Assembly (NCBI RefSeq): GCF_014202315.1
Contig: NZ_JACHGN010000014.1
Span: 124,001-188,000, forward strand
Direction of reading: 5' to 3'
Source of the DNA: Thermocatellispora tengchongensis
Lineage (GTDB): Bacteria; Actinomycetota; Actinomycetes; Streptosporangiales; Streptosporangiaceae
DNA: 64,000 nucleotides
Position 1 is the stretch's first letter. Every line of letters begins with the position of its first letter. The notes under the pieces are model-generated. The model was not told the DNA's origin and made no database searches. It was given only the letters and a program-made list of their open reading frames with translations. The translations under genes were made by a program, and so were the position numbers. Below are positions 42,114 to 52,141 of the stretch, piece after piece.

Positions 42114-42997
42114 GCCTGCTTCCCCCCGACCCGGTCAAGGCCGCGGAATACCGCGAGACGGTCAAGCGGATCAAGGAGGGCGGCCGCGAGACGGCCGCCG
42201 CCGAGCTGGCGCGCATCGCCCGCGAGGTCCGCCAGAGCATCGTCCGCATGATCGACACCGCCAAGATGGGCCACATCGGCGGCGACCTGTCGGTCACCGA
42301 CATCCTCGTCACCTCCTTCTACGGCGCGCTCTCCGTGGACCCGGAGGACCCGAGGCGGCCCGGCCGCGACCGGTTCGTGCTGAGCAAGGGCCACTGCGCC
42401 GCCGCGCTGTACTCGACCCTGGCCCACTGCGGCTTCTTCCACACCGGCGAGCTGGCCACGTTCATGGCGCCGCTGTCGGCGCTGAACGGCCACCCGAACC
42501 GGATCAAGGTGCCCGGCGTGGAGACCAACACCGGCGCACTGGGCCACGGTTTCCCGGTCGCCACCGGCTGCGCGCTCGCCGCGCGGCTCGACGGCGCCGG
42601 CTGGCGCACCGTCGTCGTCCTGGGCGACGGCGAGATGCAGGAGGGCAGCAACTGGGAGGCGGCGATGACCGCGGCCCACTACGAGCTGTCCTCGCTGACC
42701 GCGGTCATCGACCGCAACCGGCTGCAGCAGGGCGCCCGCACCGAGGACACCAAGCGGCTGGAGCCGCTGGCCGAGAAGTGGGCGAGCTTCGGCTGGGAGG
42801 TGCGCGACGTGGACGGCCACGACCACCTCGCCCTGCTCGACGCGCTCGGGCCGTCCACCACCGGCAGGCCGGTGGCGGTCATCGCGAACACGATCAAGGG
42901 GAAAGGCGTGTCCTTCATGGAGGATCGGGTCGAATGGCACCACAAGGTGCCGAACGCGGCCCAGGTCGAGGCGGCCCTGCTGGAGCTGGCCCGATGA
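42110..42997 (+). CDS. Transketolase N-terminal (ThDP-binding) subunit, candidate apulose-4-phosphate transketolase
   Basis: A 295-residue ThDP-binding half-transketolase: [49 protein letters not shown] and the ThDP motif [15 protein letters not shown], then DRNRLQQG and IANTIKGKG. The split form pairs with the next gene. GTGA overlaps the isomerase, and ATGA overlaps the partner, giving equal synthesis. In the D-apiose pathway AptA/AptB transfer a glycolaldehyde unit from apulose-4-phosphate; I infer that role here. Confidence 0.92.
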   Translation: MSLLPPDPVKAAEYRETVKRIKEGGRETAAAELARIAREVRQSIVRMIDTAKMGHIGGDLSVTDILVTSFYGALSVDPEDPRRPGRDRFVLSKGHCAAALYSTLAHCGFFHTGELATFMAPLSALNGHPNRIKVPGVETNTGALGHGFPVATGCALAARLDGAGWRTVVVLGDGEMQEGSNWEAAMTAAHYELSSLTAVIDRNRLQQGARTEDTKRLEPLAEKWASFGWEVRDVDGHDHLALLDALGPSTTGRPVAVIANTIKGKGVSFMEDRVEWHHKVPNAAQVEAALLELAR

Positions 42998-43947
42998 CGG
43001 TCGCGGAGCGCGCGGCGGTCTACGACTGCCGCCAGGCGTTCGCCGAGGAGCTGGCCGCGCTGGCCAGGACGGACGAGCGGATCGTGGCGGTCTGCAATGA
43101 CTCGGTCGGCTCCAGCAACCTGGTGGCCTTCCGGGAGGAGTTCCCCCACCGCCTGATCAACGTCGGCATCGCCGAGCAGGACCTCGTCGGGGTGGCGGCC
43201 GGGCTGGCCAACGCGGGCAAGATCCCGTACGTGTGCGCCGCGGCGCCGTTCCTCACCGGGCGGGCGCTGGAGCAGATCAAGGCCGACGTGGCCTACAGCG
43301 AGGCGCACGTGGTGCTGTGCGGGCAGAGCCCCGGCATGGCGTACGGCGAGCTGGGCCCGACGCACCACTCCATCGAGGACCTGTCCTGGGTCCGGGCCGT
43401 GGCCGGCCTCGATGTGATCATCCCCGCCGACCCGGCGCAGACCCGCGCCGCCGTACGCTGGGCCGCCGCCTCCGGCAGGCCCTCCTACCTGCGCATCCCC
43501 CGGTTCAAGGTGCCGGAGACCACGCCCGCGGACGCGCCGTTCGAGCCGCGCCGTGCGGTCGTGCTGCGCGAGGGCTCCGACGTCACCGTGATCGCGATCG
43601 GCTCGCTGGTCTCCCGCGCGCTGGACGCGGCGGCCTCGCTGGCGGCCGAGGGCGTGTCCGTACGCGTGCTGAACCTGCCCTTCCTCGACCCGATGGACGA
43701 GGACGCGGTCGTCGCCGCCGCCCGCGAGACCCGCGGCATCGTCACCGCCGAGGAGGCCACGATCAGCGGCGGCCTGGGCGCGGCGGTGGCCGCGACCGTG
43801 GTGACCCGGCACCCGGCGCCGATGCGCATCCTCGGCGTGCCGAGGGTGTTCGCGCCCACCGGCGACACCGCGTTCCTGCTGGACCACTTCGGGCTGTCGG
43901 CGGACGGCATCGCCGCCGCGGTGAGGGATCTGCTGCGCCATGGCTGA
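42994..43947 (+). CDS. Transketolase C-terminal subunit, candidate apulose-4-phosphate transketolase
   Basis: A 317-residue partner: pyrimidine-binding domain with VCNDSVGSSNL, INVGIAEQDLVGVAAGLA (Glu that activates ThDP), GPTHHSIEDLSWVRA and the C-terminal transketolase domain VTVIAIGSLVSRAL ... EEATISGGLGAAVA. It starts on the ATGA of the N-terminal subunit and overlaps the kinase by eight bases. Together they form one enzyme. Confidence 0.92.
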   Translation: MTVAERAAVYDCRQAFAEELAALARTDERIVAVCNDSVGSSNLVAFREEFPHRLINVGIAEQDLVGVAAGLANAGKIPYVCAAAPFLTGRALEQIKADVAYSEAHVVLCGQSPGMAYGELGPTHHSIEDLSWVRAVAGLDVIIPADPAQTRAAVRWAAASGRPSYLRIPRFKVPETTPADAPFEPRRAVVLREGSDVTVIAIGSLVSRALDAAASLAAEGVSVRVLNLPFLDPMDEDAVVAAARETRGIVTAEEATISGGLGAAVAATVVTRHPAPMRILGVPRVFAPTGDTAFLLDHFGLSADGIAAAVRDLLRHG

Positions 43948-45442
43948 CACGGACCCGCTCGTCCTGGCCGTCGACCAGGGGACGAGCTCCACCAAGGCGC
44001 TGCTCGTCTCCGGCCGCGACGGGCGGGTCGTGGCGCGCGGCGTCGCGCCGCTCGGCGAGAGCCAGCCCCGCCCCGGCTGGGTGGAGCAGTCGGCCGAGGA
44101 ACTGTGGCAGAGCGTGCGCGCGGCCGTGCGCGCCTGCCTGGCCGGCCTGGACGACCCCGGACGGGTCGCCGGGATCGGCCTGAGCACCCAGCGCGAGTCG
44201 ATGGTGCTGTGGGAGCGGGCCACCGGCCGTCCGGTCGGCCCGCTGGTGAGCTGGCAGGACCAGCGCACCGCCGGGCAGTGCCGCGAGCTGGCGGCCACCG
44301 GCGCGGGCGAGCTGGTGCGGGCCCGCAGCGGCATGCCGCTGGACCCGATGTTCTCCGCGCTGAAGGCCCGCTGGCTGCTGGACGAGTACGACCCCGGCCG
44401 CACCCGCGGCCGGGCCGGGGAGCTGTGCCTGGGCACGGTGGACTCCTGGCTGCTCAGCCGGTTCGCCCCGGACGACCACGTGGTGGAGGTGGGCAACGCC
44501 TCGCGCACCCAGCTCCTCAACGTGGCCACCCAGACCTGGGACCCCGACCTGCTGGACCTGTTCGGCGTGCCGGCCGGGGTGCTGCCCCAGGTGGCGGCGT
44601 CGTCCGGCCCGTTCCCGGCCGCGCGCGGGCTGGACCCGCTGCCGGACGGCGTGCCGGTGCTGGCCGTCCTGGGCGACTCGCACGCGGCGATGTTCGCCCA
44701 CGGCGGCTGGCGGCCCGGCGTGGTCAAGGCCACCTACGGCACCGGCTCCTCGGTGATGGCCATCGGGGGCGGCACCGGCGACTCCCCCGGCCTGTGCCGC
44801 AGCGTGGCCTGGGACCTCGGCAGGCCGATGCTCGCCGTCGAAGGCAACATCCGGGCCACCGGCCGGACCTTGAGCTGGCTGGCCGACCTGTTCGGCGTCA
44901 CCCCGGAGGCGCTGCTCGCCGAGGCCGGCGACACGCCGCCCGACGGGGTGCACTTCGTGCCCGCGTTCGGCGGGCTCGGCGCGCCGTGGTGGGAGCCCGA
45001 CGCGGTGGCCCTGCTCAGCGGGCTCACCCTGGGCACCCGCCGGGGCCAGATCGTGGCCGCGGCGCTGGAGTCGGTCGCGTTCCAGGTCGAGGACGTGGTC
45101 GCCGAGGTCGAACGGGCCACCGGCGAGGTGCGGGTGCTCATGGCCGACGGCGGGCTCACCCGCAACGACCGGCTGATGCGGCTCCAGGCCGGCCTGAGCG
45201 GACGTACGGTCGCACGCTCCGGCGAGCACGACCTGTCCGCGCTCGGCGCCGCCGACGCCGCCGGGGTGGCGGGCGGCCTGTGGACCTTCGACGACCTGGA
45301 GGCGCGCCCCCGGCCCGCCGAGGAGTTCGCGCCGTCGATCGGCGCCGAGGAGCGCCGCGCGCGCCGGGCCGCCTGGCACGAGGCGATCCGCAGGTCCAGG
45401 CCCGGCGCGAGCACGAAAGCGTACGAAAGGAGCGGTGGATGA
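43940..45442 (+). CDS. FGGY-family carbohydrate kinase (candidate D-apulose kinase)
   Basis: A 500-residue sugar kinase, closest in pattern to glycerol kinase. It has an N-terminal phosphate-1 motif AVDQGTSSTKALLV, WVEQSAEELW, GLSTQRESMVLW, NASRTQLLN with catalytic Asp in LVSWQDQRT, GDSHAAMFAHGG and a C-terminal ATPase half YGTGSSVMAIGGG and MADGGLTRNDRLM. In this operon it should phosphorylate the ketose made by the isomerase, giving the transketolase substrate. It overlaps both neighbours. Confidence 0.9.
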   Translation: MADTDPLVLAVDQGTSSTKALLVSGRDGRVVARGVAPLGESQPRPGWVEQSAEELWQSVRAAVRACLAGLDDPGRVAGIGLSTQRESMVLWERATGRPVGPLVSWQDQRTAGQCRELAATGAGELVRARSGMPLDPMFSALKARWLLDEYDPGRTRGRAGELCLGTVDSWLLSRFAPDDHVVEVGNASRTQLLNVATQTWDPDLLDLFGVPAGVLPQVAASSGPFPAARGLDPLPDGVPVLAVLGDSHAAMFAHGGWRPGVVKATYGTGSSVMAIGGGTGDSPGLCRSVAWDLGRPMLAVEGNIRATGRTLSWLADLFGVTPEALLAEAGDTPPDGVHFVPAFGGLGAPWWEPDAVALLSGLTLGTRRGQIVAAALESVAFQVEDVVAEVERATGEVRVLMADGGLTRNDRLMRLQAGLSGRTVARSGEHDLSALGAADAAGVAGGLWTFDDLEARPRPAEEFAPSIGAEERRARRAAWHEAIRRSRPGASTKAYERSGG

Positions 45443-46083
45443 GCACGAGCACCGCCTTGCTTCGCCCCCGCTGGATCGCGGCGCTGGCCCTGGTGGTCCT
45501 GGTGGTGGCCATGGGGCTGAGCGCCGAGTACCGCTCGACCGCGACGGTCGCGGCCAGCGCGCAGGCCAAGAAGTTCGACCCGGCCGCGTACGGCGCGCAG
45601 ACGTACGAGAGCAAGGTCGTCCCGGCGATCCAGAAGGGCGCGGTCGAGCTGCCCGAGCTGGTCGAGGCGCTGGAGGCCGACAAGGACGCGGCCGGCGCCA
45701 AGTACGGCCACCGCCACGGCACCAGCCCCTACAGCTTCGCGGTCAAGGGCACCGGCGAGGCCGGCGAGGTGAAGGGCACGCTGCTGCAGGTCACCGTGCC
45801 CGGCCTGCCGGAGGACACCAAGGTCTACCTGCAGATCGGCCCGGCCATCAACGGCACGGCGCTGCGCGACGCGGCCGGGTTCATCACCTTCAACCAGTTC
45901 CTGAACCAGGTCGAGTACGCCGACGCCGCCACCGCGCTGAACGACCAGATGCGGGAGAAGGTGCTGAAGAACCTGGACGCCGCCGCGCTGAAGGGCAAGA
46001 AGATCGCCTTCACCGGCGCGTTCACCCTGCTCACCACCTCGACGCTGACCATCACCCCGATCGCGATCGAGGAGGCGCCGTGA
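45439..46083 (+). CDS. DUF2291 family periplasmic/membrane-anchored protein
   Basis: A 214-residue protein with one N-terminal membrane segment (WIAALALVVLVVAMGLS, about 12-28) and an exported domain. FDPAAYGAQTYESKVVP, KYGHRHGTSPYSFAVKGTG and DAAGFITFNQFLNQVEYA are typical of DUF2291, a family found inside CUT2-type sugar ABC operons. It may assist the transporter or binding protein. Function is not established. Starts on ATGA with the kinase and ends on GTGA with the ATPase. Confidence 0.88.
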   Translation: MSTSTALLRPRWIAALALVVLVVAMGLSAEYRSTATVAASAQAKKFDPAAYGAQTYESKVVPAIQKGAVELPELVEALEADKDAAGAKYGHRHGTSPYSFAVKGTGEAGEVKGTLLQVTVPGLPEDTKVYLQIGPAINGTALRDAAGFITFNQFLNQVEYADAATALNDQMREKVLKNLDAAALKGKKIAFTGAFTLLTTSTLTITPIAIEEAP

Positions 46084-47615
46084 CAGCGACGAACGCCGTC
46101 CTCGCGGCCCGTGAGGTGACCAAGGTCTACGGCGGCACGCAGGCGCTCAAGGGCGTCGACTTCGACGTGGCCGCGGGCCGGGTGACGGCGCTGTTCGGCG
46201 AGAACGGCGCGGGCAAGTCCACGCTGATGAAGATCCTGGCCGGGATCGAGCAGCCGACCACCGGGCACGTCGAGCTGGACGGCCGTCCGGCGCGGCTGGC
46301 GTCCTCGCGTGACGCGGCCGACCAGGGCATCTCGATCATCCACCAGGAGCTGAGCCTGTGCCCCAACCTCAGCATCCAGGACAACCTGTTCCTGGCGCGC
46401 GAGGTGCGCAGGCCGTACGGCGCCGTGGACCGGCGGGCGGAGCGCGAGGCGACGATCGCCGTGCTGCGCACGCTGGAGGAGGAGCTGGACCCCGACACGC
46501 CGGTCGCCGACCTGCGGCTCGGCCAGCAGCAGATCGTGGAGATCGCGCGGGCCCTGCTCCAGGAGGCCCGGGTGCTGATCATGGACGAGCCCACGTCGGC
46601 GCTGACCGCGCCCGAGGTGGAGGTGCTGTTCAAGGTCATCCGGGACCTCACCGCGCGCGGCGTCGCGGTGGTGTACATCTCGCACCACCTGGACGAGGCG
46701 CTGGAGATCGCCGACGACGTGGTGGTGCTGCGCGACGGCCGGCTCGTCGCCACCGCGAAGGCCGGCGACGTGGACCTGCGCTGGATCGTGGCGCAGATGG
46801 TCGGCCGCGACCAGGACGCGCTGTTCCCCGACCGCGAAGCGCTGGCCGGCGACGAGGTGCTCGCGCTGCGCGACCTGGTGGTGGCCGACCCGGCCAACCC
46901 CGACCGGCTCGCGGTCAACGGCGTGAACCTGACCCTGCGCGCCGGGGAGATCGTCGGCGTCTACGGGCTGATGGGCTCCGGGCGCACGGAACTCCTCGAA
47001 GCTCTCGCCGGGCGCATCCCGCCCGCGTCCGGCGAGATCAGGCTGGGCGGCGAGCCGCTGTCCGGGACGGGCATCCGCGAGCGCATCGAGCGCGGCGTGG
47101 TGCTCGTCCCGGAGGACCGGCAGCGCGACGGGCTGGTGCAGACCATGACGGTGGGCGAGAACCTCTCGCTGGCCGGGCTGTACAAGTTCGTGCGGCGGCT
47201 GTTCGTCTCGCAGGAGCGCGAGCGCGGGGCCGTGGAGCGGGTCATCGCCGACGTGACCGTCAAGACCGCCGGCGCCAAGGCGCCCATCGGCTCGCTCAGC
47301 GGCGGCAACCAGCAGAAGGTCGTCATCGGCAAGGCGCTGCTGACCGACCCGCGGGTGCTGCTGCTCGACGAGCCCTCGCGCGGCGTGGACGTCGGCGCCA
47401 AGGCCGACATCTTCCAGCTCATGGCGGCGCAGGCGCGCCGCGGGCTGGCCGTGCTGTTCACCACCTCCGAGGCCGAGGAGGCACTGCACATCCCCGACCG
47501 GCTGCTCGTGCTCGCCCGCGGGGTCGTCGTCGGCGAGTACCGGCGCGGAGAGATCAACCGGGAGGAACTGATGAGCGTGTCCGACGGCGCCGCGATCGGG
47601 GGTGCCGCCCGATGA
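46080..47615 (+). CDS. Sugar ABC transporter ATP-binding protein (RbsA/XylG-like)
   Basis: A 511-residue protein with two ABC domains. The first has GENGAGKSTLMKILAG, LRLGQQQIVEIARAL and LIMDEPTSALT. The second has GLMGSGRTELLEAL (degenerate Walker A), LSGGNQQKVVIGKALL and LLLDEPSRGVDVGAK. This is the arrangement of CUT2 importers for pentoses and related sugars. It is translationally coupled on both sides. Confidence 0.96.
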   Translation: MTATNAVLAAREVTKVYGGTQALKGVDFDVAAGRVTALFGENGAGKSTLMKILAGIEQPTTGHVELDGRPARLASSRDAADQGISIIHQELSLCPNLSIQDNLFLAREVRRPYGAVDRRAEREATIAVLRTLEEELDPDTPVADLRLGQQQIVEIARALLQEARVLIMDEPTSALTAPEVEVLFKVIRDLTARGVAVVYISHHLDEALEIADDVVVLRDGRLVATAKAGDVDLRWIVAQMVGRDQDALFPDREALAGDEVLALRDLVVADPANPDRLAVNGVNLTLRAGEIVGVYGLMGSGRTELLEALAGRIPPASGEIRLGGEPLSGTGIRERIERGVVLVPEDRQRDGLVQTMTVGENLSLAGLYKFVRRLFVSQERERGAVERVIADVTVKTAGAKAPIGSLSGGNQQKVVIGKALLTDPRVLLLDEPSRGVDVGAKADIFQLMAAQARRGLAVLFTTSEAEEALHIPDRLLVLARGVVVGEYRRGEINREELMSVSDGAAIGGAAR

Positions 47616-48730
47616 CCTCGACCTCGTCCAGGCCGGTGGCCGAGACGGTCCAGCCGGAGCGCGCGGCGGCGACGGCGCGCCGACTGTCCCTGCTGAACGT
47701 GGCCTTCGAGCTGCGCGCGTTCATCGCGCTCGCCGTGCTCATCGTGGTCTTCAGCGTGCTGTCCGACTCGTTCCTGACCGTGCCGAACCTGATCACGATG
47801 ACCAAGCACGTCGCGATCAACGCGGTCATCGCGCTGGGCATGCTGCTGGTGATCCTCAAGGGCGGCATCGACCTGTCGGTGGGCTCGATCGTGGGCCTGT
47901 CGGGCGTGGTCGCGGGCGAGCTGCTGGGCGGGCTCAACCTGGGTTTCGCCGACCTGATCGCCTATCCCCCGGTGTGGGTGGTGATCGTGCTGTGCATGGG
48001 CGTCGGCGCGCTGGTCGGCCTGGTCAACGGAATCCTGGTGACCAGGTTCAAGGTGGCGCCGTTCATCGCCACCCTCGGCATGCTGTACGTCGCGCGCGGC
48101 CTGGCCCTGCTCATCTCCAACGGCGCCACCTACCCCAACCTGGCGGGTGACCCCGAGCTGGGCAACACCGGGTTCGGCCTGCTCGGCAGCGGGCGCCCGC
48201 TCGGCCTGCCCACCTCGATCTGGATCATGATCGCGCTGGCCGCGGTGGTGGCGCTGCTGCTGACCAAGAGCCCCTTCGGCCGCTGGCTGTACGCGACCGG
48301 CGGCAACGAGCGCGCCGCCGAGCTGTCGGGCGTGCCGATCCGGCGGGTCAAGACGGTGGTCTACGTGATCTCCGGCGCGTGCGCCGCCATCGCGGGCCTG
48401 ATCATCGCCTCCGAGCTGACCTCGGCCGCCCCGCAGGCCGGGGAGACCTACGAGCTCAACGCCATCGCCGCCGTCGTCATCGGCGGGGCGGCGCTGAGCG
48501 GAGGCCGGGGCACCGTGCGCGGCACGCTCGTGGGCGCGTTCGTCATCGGCTTCCTCGCCGACGGCCTGGTGATCCTGGGCGTGTCGACGTTCTGGCAGAT
48601 CCTGATCAAGGGCGCGGTGATCATCCTCGCCGTGATGCTCGACCAGGGCCAGCAGCGGCTCAAGCGCCGGGGCGCGGCCGCGTCCGCGGTGGCGGCGACC
48701 AGACAACCCGACCGGCCGCACCAGCAGTAA
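47612..48730 (+). CDS. Sugar ABC transporter permease (RbsC-like)
   Basis: A 372-residue integral membrane protein with about nine to ten hydrophobic segments. It has the CUT2 permease landmarks GGIDLSVGSIVGLSGV, FIATLGMLYVARGLALL and YATGGNERAAELSGVPIRRVK, and VVIGGAALSGGRGTVRGTLVG near the C-terminus. It forms the channel with the ATPase above. The ATGA start overlaps the ATPase stop. Confidence 0.96.
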   Translation: MTSTSSRPVAETVQPERAAATARRLSLLNVAFELRAFIALAVLIVVFSVLSDSFLTVPNLITMTKHVAINAVIALGMLLVILKGGIDLSVGSIVGLSGVVAGELLGGLNLGFADLIAYPPVWVVIVLCMGVGALVGLVNGILVTRFKVAPFIATLGMLYVARGLALLISNGATYPNLAGDPELGNTGFGLLGSGRPLGLPTSIWIMIALAAVVALLLTKSPFGRWLYATGGNERAAELSGVPIRRVKTVVYVISGACAAIAGLIIASELTSAAPQAGETYELNAIAAVVIGGAALSGGRGTVRGTLVGAFVIGFLADGLVILGVSTFWQILIKGAVIILAVMLDQGQQRLKRRGAAASAVAATRQPDRPHQQ

Positions 48731-49792
<1,062 letters not shown>

Positions 49793-49802
49793 GAGAAAGT
49801 CC

Positions 49803-49836
49803 GGTGGAGGGATGGCCACCCGGCCGTCCCTCCGCC
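49803..49836 (+). terminator. Terminator of the sugar operon
   Basis: GGTGGAGGGA ... TCCCTCCGCC with the inner GGCC/GGCC arm makes one 15-bp stem with two G-T pairs and loop ACCC. It starts ten bases after the binding-protein stop, so the downstream regulator is transcribed separately or by read-through. Confidence 0.8.
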
Positions 49837-49906
49837 ACTAAGCTGAATGCCCGATCGCCCCGGGGGGAGGCGGGCGTCCACCCATCATGATCACTGGAGG
49901 CGGTGC

Positions 49907-50902
49907 ATGGTCGTGCCCGATCTTGGCCGGGCGCCTGGCTCGGGCCGGGCGGTGCCCACCGACCACCTGCGCCTGCTCGCACGGGTGGCCCGCATGTACC
50001 ACGAGCAGGGCATGCGCCAGCCCGAGATCGCCGCGACCCTGAGCATCTCCCAGCCCCGGGTCTCCCGGCTGCTCAAGGAGGCCATCGCCCTGGGCATCGT
50101 GCGCACCGTCGTCGTCCTGCCCGAGGGCGTGCACACCGAGCTGGAGGAGGAGCTCCAGCGCCGCTACGGCCTGCGCGACGCGGTCGTGGTGGACACCGCG
50201 GGCGCCACCGACGACGTGATCCCCGCCCTCGGCGCCGCCGCCGCGTCCTACTTCAACACCACCTTCAAGGGCGGCGACGTGATCGGGATCAGCTCCTGGA
50301 GCGAGACCCTGCTCGCCGCCGTCGAGCGCATGCAGCCCAAGAGCACCCAGGTCGCCGACCGCGTGATGCAGGTGGTCGGCGGCGTCGGCAGCCCCGACGC
50401 CCAGGTCCACGCCACCCGCCTGCTCGGCCGCCTGGCCGACGTCACCCGCGCCCGCCCGATCTTCGTCCCCTCCGCCGGCGTCGTCGGCACCGCCACCATC
50501 CGCGACGCCCTCCTCCAGGACTCCGCGGTCAAGGAGGTCATGGCCCAGTGGCGCGACCTCACCGTGGTCCTGGTGGGCATCGGCAGCCTGGAGCCCTCCC
50601 CCCTGCTGCTGCGCAGCGGCAACGCCGTCAGCGACGCCGACCAGGCCGAGCTGCGCGCCCTGGGCGCGGTCGGCGACGTCTGCCTGCACTTCTTCGACGC
50701 CGAGGGCGCCCCCGTCGACAGCGCCTTCGACCACCGCGTGGTCGGCATCGACGTCCACACCTTCCGCGCCGTGGAACGCCGCGTCGCCGTGGCCGGCGGC
50801 GCCAGAAAGTACTCCGCGATCAAGGCCGCCCTCAAGGGCGCCTGGATCAACGTCCTCATCACCGACCTCGACACCGCCACCCGCCTCACCACCGAGCCCT
50901 GA
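49907..50902 (+). CDS. SorC/DeoR-type sugar-binding transcriptional regulator
   Basis: A 331-residue regulator. The N-terminal HTH is in LLARVARMYHEQGMRQPEIA (about residues 20-39) with recognition helix SISQPRVSRLLKEA. The C-terminal sugar-phosphate-binding domain has AAASYFNTTFKGGDVIGISS (in part), VVGGVGSPDAQVHAT and VVLVGIGSLEPSPLL, as in SorC proteins. CTGGAGG precedes the ATG. Position at the operon end, and the inverted repeat over the operon's -35, make it the likely repressor, released by a phosphorylated intermediate. Confidence 0.92.
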   Translation: MVVPDLGRAPGSGRAVPTDHLRLLARVARMYHEQGMRQPEIAATLSISQPRVSRLLKEAIALGIVRTVVVLPEGVHTELEEELQRRYGLRDAVVVDTAGATDDVIPALGAAAASYFNTTFKGGDVIGISSWSETLLAAVERMQPKSTQVADRVMQVVGGVGSPDAQVHATRLLGRLADVTRARPIFVPSAGVVGTATIRDALLQDSAVKEVMAQWRDLTVVLVGIGSLEPSPLLLRSGNAVSDADQAELRALGAVGDVCLHFFDAEGAPVDSAFDHRVVGIDVHTFRAVERRVAVAGGARKYSAIKAALKGAWINVLITDLDTATRLTTEP

Positions 50903-50952
50903 CGCGCCGCAAACGAGTTGCCCCGGGCGTGTGGCTGCCTACGATGGGTCGG

Positions 50953-51951
50953 GTGCTCACACCACCGGAGGACTTTCACGAGGATCTGCTGGTCTCGGTG
51001 CTCGCGCATGAGTGGGGGGTCGTCGCCGAGGCGGTGGAGTATCGTGCGGTCGGGTTCGGCAGCCACCACTGGGAGGTCGGCGACGGCGGGGGCGGGCGGT
51101 GGTTCGCCACGCTGGACGAGCTGGAGACCAGGCGGGCCGCGATGGACGAGCCGCTGGACGCGGCGTACGAGAGGTTGCGGGCGGCGCTCGGGACGGCGTG
51201 CGAGCTGCGCGGGCACGGGCACTCCTTCGCGGTGGCGCCGCTGCCCACGCACGAGGGTGAGCCGCTGGCCCGGGTGAAGGACCGGTTCGGGATCGCGCTG
51301 TACCCGTTCGTGACGAGCGAGAGCTTCGACTACGGGGAGTTCGCGACCGAGGAGCACCGGCGGGCGGCGCTCGATCTCGTCATCGCGGTGCACGGGGTGC
51401 CGCCGGAGGAGCGGCGGCGGGCGATGGAGGACGACTTCGCCATCCCGCACCGCGACGAGCTGGAGCTGGTGACGCGGGCGCCCGAGAGCGTGCGCGACCT
51501 GGGGCCGTACGCGCGGGCCACCGCGATGCTGCTCGGCGAGAACGCGCAGGCGGTGACGCGGCTGCTGGGCCGGTACGACGGGCTCGTCCGGGCCGCCCGC
51601 GCGCGGCCCCGGGTGCTCACCCACGGCGAGCCGCACGCGGGCAACACCATGCGCACGGCCGCCGGGTGGGTGCTGATCGACTGGGACACGGCGCTGGTCG
51701 CGCCGCCCGAGCGCGACCTGTGGAGCCTGGACCCGGGCGACGGGTCGGCGCTGGCGGCGTACGAGGCCGCGACCGGGGTGGCGCCCGATCCCGAGACGCT
51801 GGGGATGTACCGGCTGCGCTGGGACCTCGCCGACATCGCCTCCTTCGTCAACCGGTTCCGCAGGCCGCACGCGGGCACCCCCGACGACGACAAGTCGTGG
51901 GACTTCCTGTGCTCGCTGATCGCCGACCTCGGCGATCAGGGCGGGCCGTAG
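50953..51951 (+). CDS. Aminoglycoside-phosphotransferase-like (APH/choline kinase fold) protein
   Basis: A 332-residue kinase-fold protein. The catalytic loop reads VLTHGEPHAGNTM, with Glu instead of the usual Asp of HGD. LIDWDTALVAPPERDLW is the metal-binding DxD-type motif. It resembles the spectinomycin phosphotransferase-like group, but resistance should not be assumed. TACGAT (50939-50944) lies eight bases before GTG 50953, which I chose as a leaderless start. ATG 50944 is the alternative. Monocistronic. Confidence 0.86.
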   Translation: MLTPPEDFHEDLLVSVLAHEWGVVAEAVEYRAVGFGSHHWEVGDGGGGRWFATLDELETRRAAMDEPLDAAYERLRAALGTACELRGHGHSFAVAPLPTHEGEPLARVKDRFGIALYPFVTSESFDYGEFATEEHRRAALDLVIAVHGVPPEERRRAMEDDFAIPHRDELELVTRAPESVRDLGPYARATAMLLGENAQAVTRLLGRYDGLVRAARARPRVLTHGEPHAGNTMRTAAGWVLIDWDTALVAPPERDLWSLDPGDGSALAAYEAATGVAPDPETLGMYRLRWDLADIASFVNRFRRPHAGTPDDDKSWDFLCSLIADLGDQGGP

Positions 51952-52059
51952 CACCGCCGGTCGGTGACGCCGCCGGACCGGAACGGGGCGTCCAGGCCGC
52001 GGTCCTTGAGGGCCGGCGCACGACCGGCGCACGCCCGCGGGGATCGGCGGTGATCCGTG

Positions 52060-52075
52060 GTTACGTGGCGGTAAC
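52060..52075 (+). promoter_or_regulatory. GlnR-like box
   Basis: GTTAC-n6-GTAAC fits the actinobacterial GlnR half-box pair (gTnAC-n6-GaAAC) in four to five of five positions each, and is also a perfect inverted repeat. A weaker GCAAC follows after another six bases. It lies about 70 bases before the acetamidase/formamidase ATG, a sensible place and target for nitrogen control. Confidence 0.5.
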
Positions 52076-52141
52076 AGCGGCGCAACAGGCGTCCAGTTTC
52101 CTCGGCCGGAGGATATCGCCCATAACCCCGCGGGAGGGTCC

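Noticed and set aside
50953-51951. Antibiotic resistance phosphotransferase
   Set aside because: The fold is right but the catalytic loop is HGE, not HGD, and there is no biosynthetic or mobile context. Resistance cannot be claimed.
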